DNA from: Siphonobacter curvatus
GTDB lineage: Bacteria; Bacteroidota; Bacteroidia; Cytophagales; Spirosomataceae
NCBI RefSeq assembly: GCF_002943425.1
Contig: NZ_PTRA01000001.1
Coordinates: 1,178,001 to 1,242,000 of the forward strand
Reading direction: 5' to 3'
Length of the DNA: 64,000 nt
Positions 33,180-40,951 of the stretch are shown piece after piece. A model generated the notes under the pieces. That model was given only the letters and a program-made list of their open reading frames with translations. It had not been told where the DNA came from and did no database searches. The position numbers and the translations under genes are program-made. Every line of letters begins with the position of its first letter. The stretch's first letter is position 1.

Positions 33180-35741
33180 ATGAGAACCACTACCATAATG
33201 CTTATGGTCAGCTTGTTGCTGACTGCTTTTTCAGGAAAAGCTCAGGATCAACCCATTATTAATGCTACCGTTTCCGGAATTGTACTGGATGCGTCTTCCG
33301 GCGACCCGCTGGTGGGGGCCACCGTCGTTATCAAGGGAACGACCAACGGAGCCAGTACGGACGCCAATGGTCAGTTCAACCTCCGGACCGGACAAAAGCT
33401 GCCCTTCACGCTCATCGTATCCTTTGTGGGGTATGCCAAAAAAGAAGTAGTCGTTAATGACAAACAGGTGACGATCAACCTGGATCCCACTTCTAACAAA
33501 CTCGACGACGTGATTATTTCCTCCCGTCGCCGTCAGGAGTCGGCTCAGGAAGTACCCATCCCCATTTCCGTCATTCAGGGTTCCCGGGCTGAAGACGCGG
33601 GAGCTTTCAATGTCAACCGACTGAAAGAACTGGTACCTACTGTGCAATTGTACGTATCCAATGCCCGGAATACCACGCTGAACATTCGAGGATTGGGCTC
33701 CACCTTTGGACTCACCAACGACGGTATTGACCCCGGCGTAGGGTTCTACGTCGATGGTGTATACTATGCCCGTCCGGCGGCTACGGCTCTGGATTTTATT
33801 GACATTGATCGGATTGAAGTATTACGTGGTCCCCAGGGAACGCTCTTTGGAAAAAACACCACGGCGGGAGCGTTTAACATTTCGACCCGGGCCGCCAGCT
33901 TCACGCCCGGAGCTAACTTCGAATTAAGCTACGGTAACTACGGGTTTATCCAAGCGAAAGGATCACTGACGGGACCATTGGGTAAAAAACTGGCCGCTCG
34001 TCTTTCGTTTACGGGTACGCAACGGGATGGATTATTTTACAACGTGCATACGCAATTGCCCATCAACGACATCAATAACATTGGCGTTCGCGGACAGTTT
34101 TTGTACACACCGAGCGACAACGTAAAAATCACCCTGATTGGCGACGTGTCCAATCAAAAACCGAACGGCTACGGTTGGCCCGTGGCAGGTGTCGTCCCTA
34201 CGCAGCGGGCTGCATACCGGCAGTTCAACGCGATTATTGCTGATTTAGGCTATAAGCTACCTTACCAGAGTGCCTTTGAACGAAAACTGGATCTGGATAC
34301 GCCTTCCAAAGCCGACAACCAACTGGGCGGCGTATCAGTGAATGCGGATATCAAGATTGGGAACGGAACGCTGACGGCTACTTCCGCGTGGCGGTACTGG
34401 AAATGGACGCCGCTGAACGACCGGGATTACATTGGTTTGCCCGTATTCACGATTTCTTCCGGTAACTCGGTCCACGATCAGTGGTCGCAGGAGGTTCGGT
34501 ATTCGGGTAAAATTTCTTCTAAAATCAGTGGCGTCGTTGGAGTATTCGGACTCTGGCAGGATTTGAAATCCGATCCGGTACAAACGGAAGAGGCGGGTTC
34601 AGCCCAGTGGCGTTTCGCTCAGAGTACCACCAGTGCTTTATGGAAAACGCCGGGCTTGTTCGATAACTTCGGTATTCGCACCAATAACCGCATCCGTAGT
34701 ACCAGTTTGGCCGTATTTGCTCAGGCAGATTGGGCCATTACCGAAAAACTACACTTCTTACCCGGTGTACGTTATAACTACGACAAGAAAGTGGTGGACT
34801 ACGACCGCAAGACCTACGGTGGCCTGCAAACGACCGATGCGGCTCTGTTAGCTCTGAAGCGACTGGTATATACCGATCAATCTTTCCACACGGATTATGA
34901 TCAGGGTAATTTCTCCGGACAACTCTCGCTTCAGTACAAAGCGACCAATAAGATCAACGCTTATGCTACGTACTCCATCGGTTACAAGCCCATCGGTGTG
35001 AACGTGGGTGGATTACCCACGGCCAATGGCGTAACCCTGATTGACCTGGCGAATGTAAAACCCGAATACGTGGCTCATAAGGAACTGGGCATTAAAACCC
35101 GACCTTCGGCTAATTCCATTCTAAACCTGACCGTATACCGCTCGGACATCGACGATTTCCAGACGCAGGTACAAACGCCGGAACCGGGTGTAAACCGGGG
35201 GTATCTGGCCAATGCCGAAAAAGTGCGGGTACAGGGTGTGGAGCTGGACGGAAGCCTGCGTTTTACGAACCTGAATTTTAACGCGGCAGTAGCCTATACC
35301 GATGGCAAGTACGTACGGTTTACAAACGCTCCCGTACCCTTGGAGGAAGTCGGAGGAGCCCAGGCCTTTAAGGATATTTCAGGCGGTGAATTACCGGGTA
35401 TTTCCAAGTGGTCGGGGTCGGTTGGGGGAGAAGCCCATACCAATGGCAACCTACTGGGACTGAAAGGCAATTACTTCCTGGGCCTGGATGTGTTCTATCG
35501 CTCGAAATTTTCATCCAGTCCGTCGCCCTCGCAGTACCTGAACATAGAAGGCTACTCACTGACGAACGGCCGGGCCGGTTTCCGGGCCTCCAATGGCTTG
35601 AGCTTCTTCGCTTGGGCACGCAACATCTTCAATAAGAACTACTACGAAATGTTACTGGCAGCTCCGGGTAGCTACGGCCAATACGCCGGAATCGTGGGCG
35701 ATCAGCGGATGTATGGGGTAACGATTCGGTATACGTATTAA
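33180..35741 (+). CDS. TonB-dependent outer-membrane receptor with regulatory-like N-terminal domain
   Basis: Outer-membrane importer of 853 residues. After the signal (MRTTTIMLMVSLLLTAFSGK, then AQ) comes a CNA-like domain (VSGIVLDASSGDPLVGATVV), then the plug with DDVIISSRRRQESAQEVPIP, LNIRGLGSTFG and VLRGPQGTLFGKNTTAGAFN, and a barrel ending in a terminal aromatic (VTIRYTY). The plug resembles siderophore/catecholate-type receptors more than SusC, and no susD follows. It stands alone between a secreted propeller gene and an orphan, so it might import what the propeller releases, but iron-chelate uptake is equally possible. It ends at a strong terminator. Confidence 0.9.
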   Translation: MRTTTIMLMVSLLLTAFSGKAQDQPIINATVSGIVLDASSGDPLVGATVVIKGTTNGASTDANGQFNLRTGQKLPFTLIVSFVGYAKKEVVVNDKQVTINLDPTSNKLDDVIISSRRRQESAQEVPIPISVIQGSRAEDAGAFNVNRLKELVPTVQLYVSNARNTTLNIRGLGSTFGLTNDGIDPGVGFYVDGVYYARPAATALDFIDIDRIEVLRGPQGTLFGKNTTAGAFNISTRAASFTPGANFELSYGNYGFIQAKGSLTGPLGKKLAARLSFTGTQRDGLFYNVHTQLPINDINNIGVRGQFLYTPSDNVKITLIGDVSNQKPNGYGWPVAGVVPTQRAAYRQFNAIIADLGYKLPYQSAFERKLDLDTPSKADNQLGGVSVNADIKIGNGTLTATSAWRYWKWTPLNDRDYIGLPVFTISSGNSVHDQWSQEVRYSGKISSKISGVVGVFGLWQDLKSDPVQTEEAGSAQWRFAQSTTSALWKTPGLFDNFGIRTNNRIRSTSLAVFAQADWAITEKLHFLPGVRYNYDKKVVDYDRKTYGGLQTTDAALLALKRLVYTDQSFHTDYDQGNFSGQLSLQYKATNKINAYATYSIGYKPIGVNVGGLPTANGVTLIDLANVKPEYVAHKELGIKTRPSANSILNLTVYRSDIDDFQTQVQTPEPGVNRGYLANAEKVRVQGVELDGSLRFTNLNFNAAVAYTDGKYVRFTNAPVPLEEVGGAQAFKDISGGELPGISKWSGSVGGEAHTNGNLLGLKGNYFLGLDVFYRSKFSSSPSPSQYLNIEGYSLTNGRAGFRASNGLSFFAWARNIFNKNYYEMLLAAPGSYGQYAGIVGDQRMYGVTIRYTY

Positions 35742-35761
35742 TCGACTTAGTTATTTGAATA

Positions 35762-35801
35762 GCAAAAAGGTAATCGTAGCGAACTGCGATTACCTTTTTG
35801 C
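35762..35801 (+). terminator. terminator after the TonB-dependent receptor
   Basis: GCAAAAAGGTAATCG (35762-35776) and its exact reverse complement (35787-35801) form a 15-pair stem with a 10-base loop; the arm includes the T-run CTTTTTG. Confidence 0.85.
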
Positions 35802-35949
35802 GTTGTTAGAGTGGATGATAAAACTTAAAATAGTATCAGGGAAGATGATACAGAAACAAATTATAAATTGACTCAATTAAAAATTTTAGTCACGATTGGC
35901 TTCTGAACCTTGAAAAATTTAATCACAATAAAATCTGACTCCTTTAAAA

Positions 35950-36225
35950 ATGGTAAATCAAAATTTGGGCCGCGATAAAAACATTGTTAGAATTTCAAAC
36001 CTATCTGAATTTATAGATCAGTTTGAAGGAGGTAAAGAGTACTATTATCCGCCTTTTCATATTCTATCTGTTTTAGAAAAGGAAGTACTCTTCAGTCAAA
36101 ATCCTTCTGGTACAATTACAATAAACTATAGTCCTGAAGGATTCGTGATGTTTGACTTAAGGGAAAAAGAAGAGAGAGATAACGTATGGATATTTACTTT
36201 CGAATTTACAGGGACAGCATCTTAA
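35950..36225 (+). CDS. hypothetical protein, AT-rich orphan
   Basis: A 91-residue protein of no family known to me. It has no signal or membrane segment; a string of acidic and aromatic residues (EFIDQFEGGKEYYYPPFHIL, then FDLREKEERDNVWIFTFEF) suggests a small beta-rich cytoplasmic protein, the size of immunity-type proteins. Its DNA is clearly richer in A and T than the neighbouring genes (for example AAAATTTGGG, TTTAGAAAAGGAAG), which suggests recent acquisition. There is no clear promoter. It may be a real gene, but with no homologue visible the call is tentative. Confidence 0.4.
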   Translation: MVNQNLGRDKNIVRISNLSEFIDQFEGGKEYYYPPFHILSVLEKEVLFSQNPSGTITINYSPEGFVMFDLREKEERDNVWIFTFEFTGTAS

Positions 36226-36298
36226 AGGGTCATTGGTAATATTTTCTAGTTATTGTCATTGTTGGTCGAAGCATTATCAAAAATGAAAGAAACTTTTC

Positions 36299-36342
36299 AA
36301 TACTTCCTGATCATGACATATTGATCATGGCCAGGAAGTATT
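36299..36342. terminator. imperfect hairpin between the orphan and the PepSY-like gene
   Basis: AATACTTCCTG (36299-36309) and CAGGAAGTATT (36332-36342) are perfect 11-base arms, with a further short stem (GATCATG) inside. A weak T-rich stretch follows on the minus side (AAAAGTTTC). It could end the minus-strand gene at 36379 or the plus-strand gene at 36225. Confidence 0.5.
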
Positions 36343-36378
36343 AGGAAATAAAGAATAATAATCAGTCAGTTTCAACCC

Positions 36379-36939
36379 TTACTTACGTTCGCGATGCCCT
36401 TTTCCTTTCGGTGGCGTCTGTTCTTCCTTGAAACTACCCGAAGCGTCAAAGACCAGAACCTTCACGGTATCACTGGTGCTGATCGCAACGAAATACGTTC
36501 CATCCGCGTTTTTACCCGCTTTTTTGATGGTCGCTGCCGCGTAATTTGTGGAGATGTACGTCGTGATCGTTGCAGGCAGGTCAGCCGTGGTTACGGGTGT
36601 TAGCTGGGCCCGTTTGCCATAGTGTTCCAGCAGTTTCGTGAAGGTGCCACTGGGGTCAAAAAGCAGGCCTTTCGGCTGACCGTCCAACACAATACCCACG
36701 ACGTATGTCCCGCTCGCGTCCGTTCCGGCAAAGGCGATGGCGGCTTTCGGATAGTTAGTCGAAAGGTAGGTCAGAATAGCGGCGGGCAATGCCGTCGAAT
36801 CGATGGCTGTTAATTTGCCTTTACAGTGCTTCGACGTTACTGAATCGATTTGGGCAGCGTAGCGGGCTGCAGTTGCGGTGACGGCATCGGTAGCCGTTTC
36901 CTCCGCTGTGGAAGAAACGTCCTCCCGCTGACAACTCAA
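36379..36939 (-). CDS. PepSY-like (beta-lactamase-inhibitor-like) lipoprotein, signal peptide possibly out of frame
   Basis: The frame codes for 186 residues with two repeats of the PepSY-like/DUF2874 type: LPAAILTYLSTNYPKAAIAF and LPATITTYISTNYAAATIKK, each followed by a beta hairpin (GTYVVGIVLDGQPKGLLFDP, GTYFVAISTSDTVKVLVFDA). The protein ends in a basic tail (PPKGKGHRERK). The frame begins at TTG 36939 with LSCQRED, right at a lipobox-like Cys, but the signal peptide itself (MVQLVYILFAISC, from ATG 36977) is in another frame and meets TGA. So this is either a frameshifted pseudogene, a sequencing error, or a cytoplasmic form without a signal. Related proteins are exported lipoproteins of unknown ligand. 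Confidence 0.6.
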   Translation of the reverse strand: MSCQREDVSSTAEETATDAVTATAARYAAQIDSVTSKHCKGKLTAIDSTALPAAILTYLSTNYPKAAIAFAGTDASGTYVVGIVLDGQPKGLLFDPSGTFTKLLEHYGKRAQLTPVTTADLPATITTYISTNYAAATIKKAGKNADGTYFVAISTSDTVKVLVFDASGSFKEEQTPPKGKGHRERK

Positions 36940-36977
36940 CAGGAGATTGCGAATAAGATGTAAACCAATTGAACCAT

Positions 36978-37323
36978 ACTACGGCTTATCCTAGCGGCCA
37001 GTTAGGATCGTTTATGAACGCGTTCAAGAAATAGTACGCAGAACCCCGTAGCCGTGTGGCAACTAGTAGTATTTTATTTCAAACCCGCCGATTGAGTAAT
37101 AGAAAATACCGGGATAGGAAGAAAAAAAGTGCGTAGAAAATGGGAAAGCCTTTGAGTCAATAGGGTATTAAATTCGATTTACGAACGAGTACTTGCAGCA
37201 ATTTGCAGGAGAAAAAAGCTGGATGATGCAATGAATCACTGACCGCCATTGAAAGTATCAACCGTCATCATTGGTGCATAGCGAAGCGTCACTAACAACT
37301 CACCGTACTGCTAATATTACCCG
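36978..37323. other. gene-free stretch
   Basis: No ORF, hairpin or promoter was found that I can defend; it separates the start of the PepSY-like frame from the end of the LytTR gene. Confidence 0.5.
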
Positions 37324-38079
37324 CTACTTCATCACGCCCAATTCCGTCAGTTGCTCACTTACATACCGTTTATAAACCTTCCCGATCTTCAGGCTTTTTC
37401 CGCCGATAGTCAGGCTGTCGGATTCGAGCGTTTCGAGGTGGGCGGTATTGATTAAGTGCGATCGACTGATGCGTATAAAGGTCGGTTTGGGTAACCGCTC
37501 TTCGGCTTCTTTCATCGTCAGGCGGGTCACGTGCGTTTTTCGGACGGTGATGATCTTTACGTAGTTTTCCAGACTTTCCAGATACTTGATTTCACCGTAG
37601 GGAATGACTACTCTCTCCCCATTGACCAGGCAACTCAATTCCCCTGTATTTCCTAAAGAGAGTGGTTCAGACAGCACAGGTTGGGTTACGGCTGGGGTTG
37701 GTAACGTACTTCGGTAAAACGCGTAAATCCCGAAGCCCGCCAGCGTATGTACCCAGAAGCTAAGGATGAGCGGCAGTGCGTAATCTACCCGAAACTGTAG
37801 TTTCAGAATCGTGTACATACTCACCGTATTGAGGCCCATGATCAGTAACGTCCACAACAGGTATTCGCGTTTGCGTTGCTGCAAATACAGTCGTTCGTAG
37901 AGGATTCGATTATGAAAAACCAGCCAGGCGTATAGACCAAGTAGAAAGAGATAGGGCAGATATTGATTCGTACCGCTTCGCTCCTGGATGTAATACCGAT
38001 CCGACACGTAATGCACGCCCAGCAAGGCCAGCAGTCCCAACAGGTTACGAACCAGAACCGAACGTAAAACTTTCTTCAT
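37324..38079 (-). CDS. membrane-bound LytTR-family transcriptional regulator
   Basis: DNA-binding protein of 251 residues with four hydrophobic segments in the first 130 residues (NLLGLLALLGVHYVS, LPYLFLLGLYAWLVF, LLWTLLIMGLNTVSMY, LPLILSFWVHTLAGFG), then a C-terminal LytTR domain: VVIPYGEIKYLESLENYVKI, TRLTMKEAEERLPKPTFIRI, SRSHLINTAHLETL. There is no receiver domain, so the signal is sensed in the membrane part, as in the LytTR membrane regulators found in Bacteroidota. The gene is divergent from the DUF2306 membrane protein at 38229, a possible target. Confidence 0.88.
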   Translation of the reverse strand: MKKVLRSVLVRNLLGLLALLGVHYVSDRYYIQERSGTNQYLPYLFLLGLYAWLVFHNRILYERLYLQQRKREYLLWTLLIMGLNTVSMYTILKLQFRVDYALPLILSFWVHTLAGFGIYAFYRSTLPTPAVTQPVLSEPLSLGNTGELSCLVNGERVVIPYGEIKYLESLENYVKIITVRKTHVTRLTMKEAEERLPKPTFIRISRSHLINTAHLETLESDSLTIGGKSLKIGKVYKRYVSEQLTELGVMK

Positions 38080-38228
38080 AGGGGCAATTTACGAGCAGAA
38101 CGGGTGCCTGCGAAAGGAAACAGTGACGAAAGAACTTGGTCACTAGCGAAATCATCTGGTCACCAAGGACGGGGAAGGAACCGAAAAGTACGACAGATTT
38201 GAGCTTCACCATTCAAAACGGACGTTTT

Positions 38229-38864
38229 ATGCCCATCCTCCATCTCATTAATCTCATCATTCACGTTTGCTTCGGCCTGATTGCCCTGGGCCTCGGATTG
38301 CTGGCTCTAGTGGTTCCAAAAGAGCGGGGGGCTCATACGCGGTTGGGTCGCTGGTTTCTGTACACCATCAGCGTGGTGGTAGGTACGGGCCTGCTCGGTG
38401 CGGTGTTTTTTCGGGCCAGTCCATTTCTGGTCATGTTGACCTTGCTGGCGGGCTACGTCAGCTATGCGGGTTGGCGGGCGGTCAAACTCCGCGAAAACCG
38501 CAGTTCCCGGCAGGACGTAGTCTGGGCCCTGATCGCTCTTACTTCGGGTATCTGTTTCCTGTGGATTGCCAAGTCCTCCGATGCTAGCTGGAATCCGGCC
38601 GTAACGTATTCGACCTTCGGGGCCTTGTCGCTGGTGACTACGTACGATGTCGTCAAACATTACTGGCTGCACGAACGACTCAAAGGCGGTTGGCTGTACG
38701 AGCACATCTATAAAATGTTTTCGGCATTCAGTGCGTTGCTGTCCGCTTTTTCGGGAAATGCGTTACCGCAATTCAAGCCCTATAGCCAGCTCGGACCGTC
38801 GGTGTTGGGTCTGATCCTCATGGTCTGGTTCATGAGTCGGCAGTCGAAGCGTAAGATGGTTTGA
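38229..38864 (+). CDS. DUF2306-like membrane protein
   Basis: Inner-membrane protein of 211 residues with about six hydrophobic segments. The opening HLINLIIHVCFGLIALGLGL and the loop PKERGAHTRLGRWFLYTISV are of the DUF2306 kind, small cytochrome-like membrane proteins of unknown function; one more conserved piece is WLYEHIYKMFSAFSALLSAF late in the chain. I start at ATG 38229; 31 upstream codons lack hydrophobic character. It is divergent from the LytTR gene and may be regulated by it. Confidence 0.75.
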   Translation: MPILHLINLIIHVCFGLIALGLGLLALVVPKERGAHTRLGRWFLYTISVVVGTGLLGAVFFRASPFLVMLTLLAGYVSYAGWRAVKLRENRSSRQDVVWALIALTSGICFLWIAKSSDASWNPAVTYSTFGALSLVTTYDVVKHYWLHERLKGGWLYEHIYKMFSAFSALLSAFSGNALPQFKPYSQLGPSVLGLILMVWFMSRQSKRKMV

Positions 38865-39029
38865 GGTGCGGATTGAAGAGGCGTCATTCGTTAGGAGTAC
38901 GCCTTTTGTCATTGCACTCGTGGGGCGAGTACGCAACCTGCGAACGGAACGTTTGTTGCACTGGGCCTTCGAAAGCGTGCGGCTTTCAATCATTCCAAGT
39001 ATAATTAGTAGTCACGTCCCCCCATAGAT

Positions 39030-39404
39030 TTAGGACCGATACACCACTTCACCTTTTTCCTTCAAAATGAAATTTCCCCAGGCCGTAACCGCATCCAGTA
39101 CCGGAATGAAGGTTTTCCCAAAATCCGTGAGCTGATAGATGACTTTGATGGGCGGTTTCTCGCCGTAGACAGCTCGGGATACCAGCCCGTCTTTTTCCAG
39201 TTGCTTGAGTTGCAGACTCAGCGTCATCTCCGTGATGTCGGGCATTTCCCGGCGTAGTTCGCTGTACCGTTTACTCGTCTCTTTGAGGTGATACAGAATC
39301 ACCGTCTTCCACTTGCCGCCGACCAGATCCATCGCTAGGCTGACTGTACAGGGGTATTCTCTTCCGTTAAGTTTCACCGCATCACCGGCACATTCTGCTT
39401 GCAT
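39030..39404 (-). CDS. HxlR-family transcriptional regulator
   Basis: Winged-helix repressor or activator of 124 residues. The HxlR family pattern is complete: NGREYPCTVSLAMDLVGGKW with the sensor-like Cys near the N-terminus, the helix-turn-helix LRREMPDITEMTLSLQLKQL and the wing DGLVSRAVYGEKPPIKVIYQ. Members sense quinones, aldehydes or redox stress, often through the N-terminal Cys (here Cys19). It is divergent from a quinone-reductase-type gene, and the shared 105-base spacer contains promoters for both within one dyad, so autoregulation and control of the neighbour are very likely. Confidence 0.93.
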   Translation of the reverse strand: MQAECAGDAVKLNGREYPCTVSLAMDLVGGKWKTVILYHLKETSKRYSELRREMPDITEMTLSLQLKQLEKDGLVSRAVYGEKPPIKVIYQLTDFGKTFIPVLDAVTAWGNFILKEKGEVVYRS

Positions 39405-39435
39405 CTTGGGTCTCCGATTTTGATCTATCCATCTG

Positions 39436-39483
39436 GATAGTTATTGCAAAGCTAGGTTACTCAAAATAGTTTTGCAACTATCA
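39436..39483. promoter_or_regulatory. overlapping divergent promoters within one dyad (HxlR operator)
   Basis: Plus strand: TTG at 39444-39446, 20 bases, TAGTTTTG at 39467-39474. Minus strand: TTG at 39477-39475, 20 bases, TAGCTTTG at 39454-39447. Both have the exact -7 consensus. The two occupy the same 34 bases, which form a near-perfect dyad (TTGCAAAGCTA against TAGTTTTGCAA, 10 of 11 matching), flanked further by GATAGTT and CTATC. A separate palindrome CTATCCATCTGGATAG lies at 39425-39440. Confidence 0.7.
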
Positions 39484-39509
39484 TTTTTAGAGTACTAAAC
39501 GCAAAATGT

Positions 39510-40076
39510 ATGGCCTTAGTGATTTTGGGACACCCGAACTTTTCTTCGTCCCTTGCCAACAAAACGATCATCGAAGAACTGCTGAAGAGTAGTCTGGAGC
39601 TGGAAGTAAGAAACCTGCAGGATTTGTACCCGGACTACCAAATCGACGTAAAAGCGGAACAGGCGGCTTTACTTCGCCATCAGGCCGTCGTTTTTCAGTA
39701 TCCAGTCTATTGGTACAACATGCCCGCTATTCTCAAGCACTGGTTCGATACCGTTTTTGAGTATCAGTTTGCCTACGGCTCCAAGGGCGATAAACTCCAA
39801 GGGAAAAACTTTCTCCCAAGCTTCACCGTCGGCGGTCCCGAGGAGGAGTATCATACCAAAGGAGAGCACCATTTTCGCGTCTATGAATTCTGGAAAAACC
39901 TGGAACAAACGGCCTATTACGCGGGAATGAATTATCTGGAGCCGATTTACTTTCATGGAACGTCATTGAATGCGGGATTTACGGAGGAGGAGGTTAAGGA
40001 AAAGGCGAGAGGGCATGCGAGGCGGTTGATGGGGCGGTTGAGGGAATTGGAGAGTCAAGTAAAACAACATAGTTAG
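39510..40076 (+). CDS. NAD(P)H quinone oxidoreductase-type flavoprotein (KefF/YwrO-like)
   Basis: Cytoplasmic flavodoxin-fold enzyme of 188 residues that reduces quinones or nitro compounds with two electrons and FMN/FAD. The opening MALVILGHPNFSSSLANKTI holds the nucleotide-phosphate loop, LLRHQAVVFQYPVYWYNMPA the second flavin-contact loop with WYNMPA, and LKHWFDTVFEYQFAYGSKGD with the family-typical LKxWFDxV pattern. The C-terminus (FHGTSLNAGF) completes the fold. It is controlled from the dyad promoter it shares with the HxlR gene, as in many quinone-stress pairs. Confidence 0.93.
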   Translation: MALVILGHPNFSSSLANKTIIEELLKSSLELEVRNLQDLYPDYQIDVKAEQAALLRHQAVVFQYPVYWYNMPAILKHWFDTVFEYQFAYGSKGDKLQGKNFLPSFTVGGPEEEYHTKGEHHFRVYEFWKNLEQTAYYAGMNYLEPIYFHGTSLNAGFTEEEVKEKARGHARRLMGRLRELESQVKQHS

Positions 40077-40122
40077 GTGTCAGACTGCTAGCATTGCTGT
40101 AGGGAGGGTAATGTACGCTTGA

Positions 40123-40154
40123 CCTTGCCAAGTTTAACTCCTACCTTGGCAAGG
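40123..40154 (+). repeat. perfect hairpin just before the acetyltransferase gene
   Basis: CCTTGCCAAG (40123-40132) and CTTGGCAAGG (40145-40154) form a 10-pair stem with a 12-base loop, ending 16 bases before ATG 40171. With no T-run it is not a standard terminator; it may affect translation or mark the end of the upstream message. Confidence 0.5.
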
Positions 40155-40170
40155 CCATAAAAAACCACCC

Positions 40171-40608
40171 ATGCCAATCGAACCCCTCTCTTCCCAAACC
40201 CTCCCCGCATTAGTAACCCTCGTCCTGGCCTTGTGGCCGGAATGCTCGTTTGAGGAAGAGTGGGAGAGTTACCAGCGGTTGCTTACGGCCAGGGACGAAG
40301 TTTGTTATCTGGCGAAAGAAGGACCGGACTACATTGGTTTCATACATCTGACCCTGCGGACGGATTACGTCGAGGGAGCTTCGCACTCGCCGGTGGCTTA
40401 CGTGGAAGGCCTGTATGTGAAGCCGGAATTTCAGCACCAGGGCATCGGGCGGTTGCTGATGCGGGCGGGAGAGGACTGGGCTCGGGAAAACAAATGCCTG
40501 GAAGTGGCTTCGGATACGGAGCTGGATAATACGGAAAGTCTGGCCTTTCACCAGAAGCTGGGGTTTGAAGAAGCAAACCGAATCGTCTGTCTAATCAAAC
40601 GGTTATAA
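40171..40608 (+). CDS. GNAT acetyltransferase, aminoglycoside 6'-N-acetyltransferase-like
   Basis: Acetyl-CoA-dependent acetyltransferase of 145 residues. The second half closely follows AAC(6')-I enzymes: VAYVEGLYVKPEFQHQGIGR (acetyl-CoA-binding motif A with Q/R-x-x-G-x-G), LEVASDTELDNTESLAFHQK and LGFEEANRIVCLIKRL. The first half (LVLALWPECSFEEEWESYQR) matches the same group. Proteins of this kind in environmental chromosomes may modify aminoglycosides or some other amine. No mobile-element sign lies next to it, which suggests an intrinsic gene. It is a single gene with a hairpin in front. Confidence 0.85.
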   Translation: MPIEPLSSQTLPALVTLVLALWPECSFEEEWESYQRLLTARDEVCYLAKEGPDYIGFIHLTLRTDYVEGASHSPVAYVEGLYVKPEFQHQGIGRLLMRAGEDWARENKCLEVASDTELDNTESLAFHQKLGFEEANRIVCLIKRL

Positions 40609-40951
40609 AGTGGTTTGCAGCCTTTCCTGCGTATAGGTGTTAGCGTAGATATTTATGGGTCAATCTGACTCCTTTGCCTTACTTGGGTTCGTTCGCTGAT
40701 TCAGTGAATAGCTTGTATCTATTTATGGATTTTTCGAGCCTATTTCCACGGGGAGATGACGCCGCGTAGTACCTGAATTCGTACCCTGAATTTAGGCGAA
40801 TGATATACGTTGATTAAGCCTCACCTAAGTATGGGTTTATGCTTGGCAACGTAGAATAGATATTCTGAAATTTATATAACTTGTTTACGCACAGCAACGA
40901 ATCCCCTCTATCCACTAAAAACTATCAGTTAAAGACAAAACCTCTACAACT
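40609..40951. other. gene-free stretch upstream of the TIM-barrel gene
   Basis: No ORF or clear promoter was found; it probably carries the control region of the gene at 40952. Confidence 0.45.
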
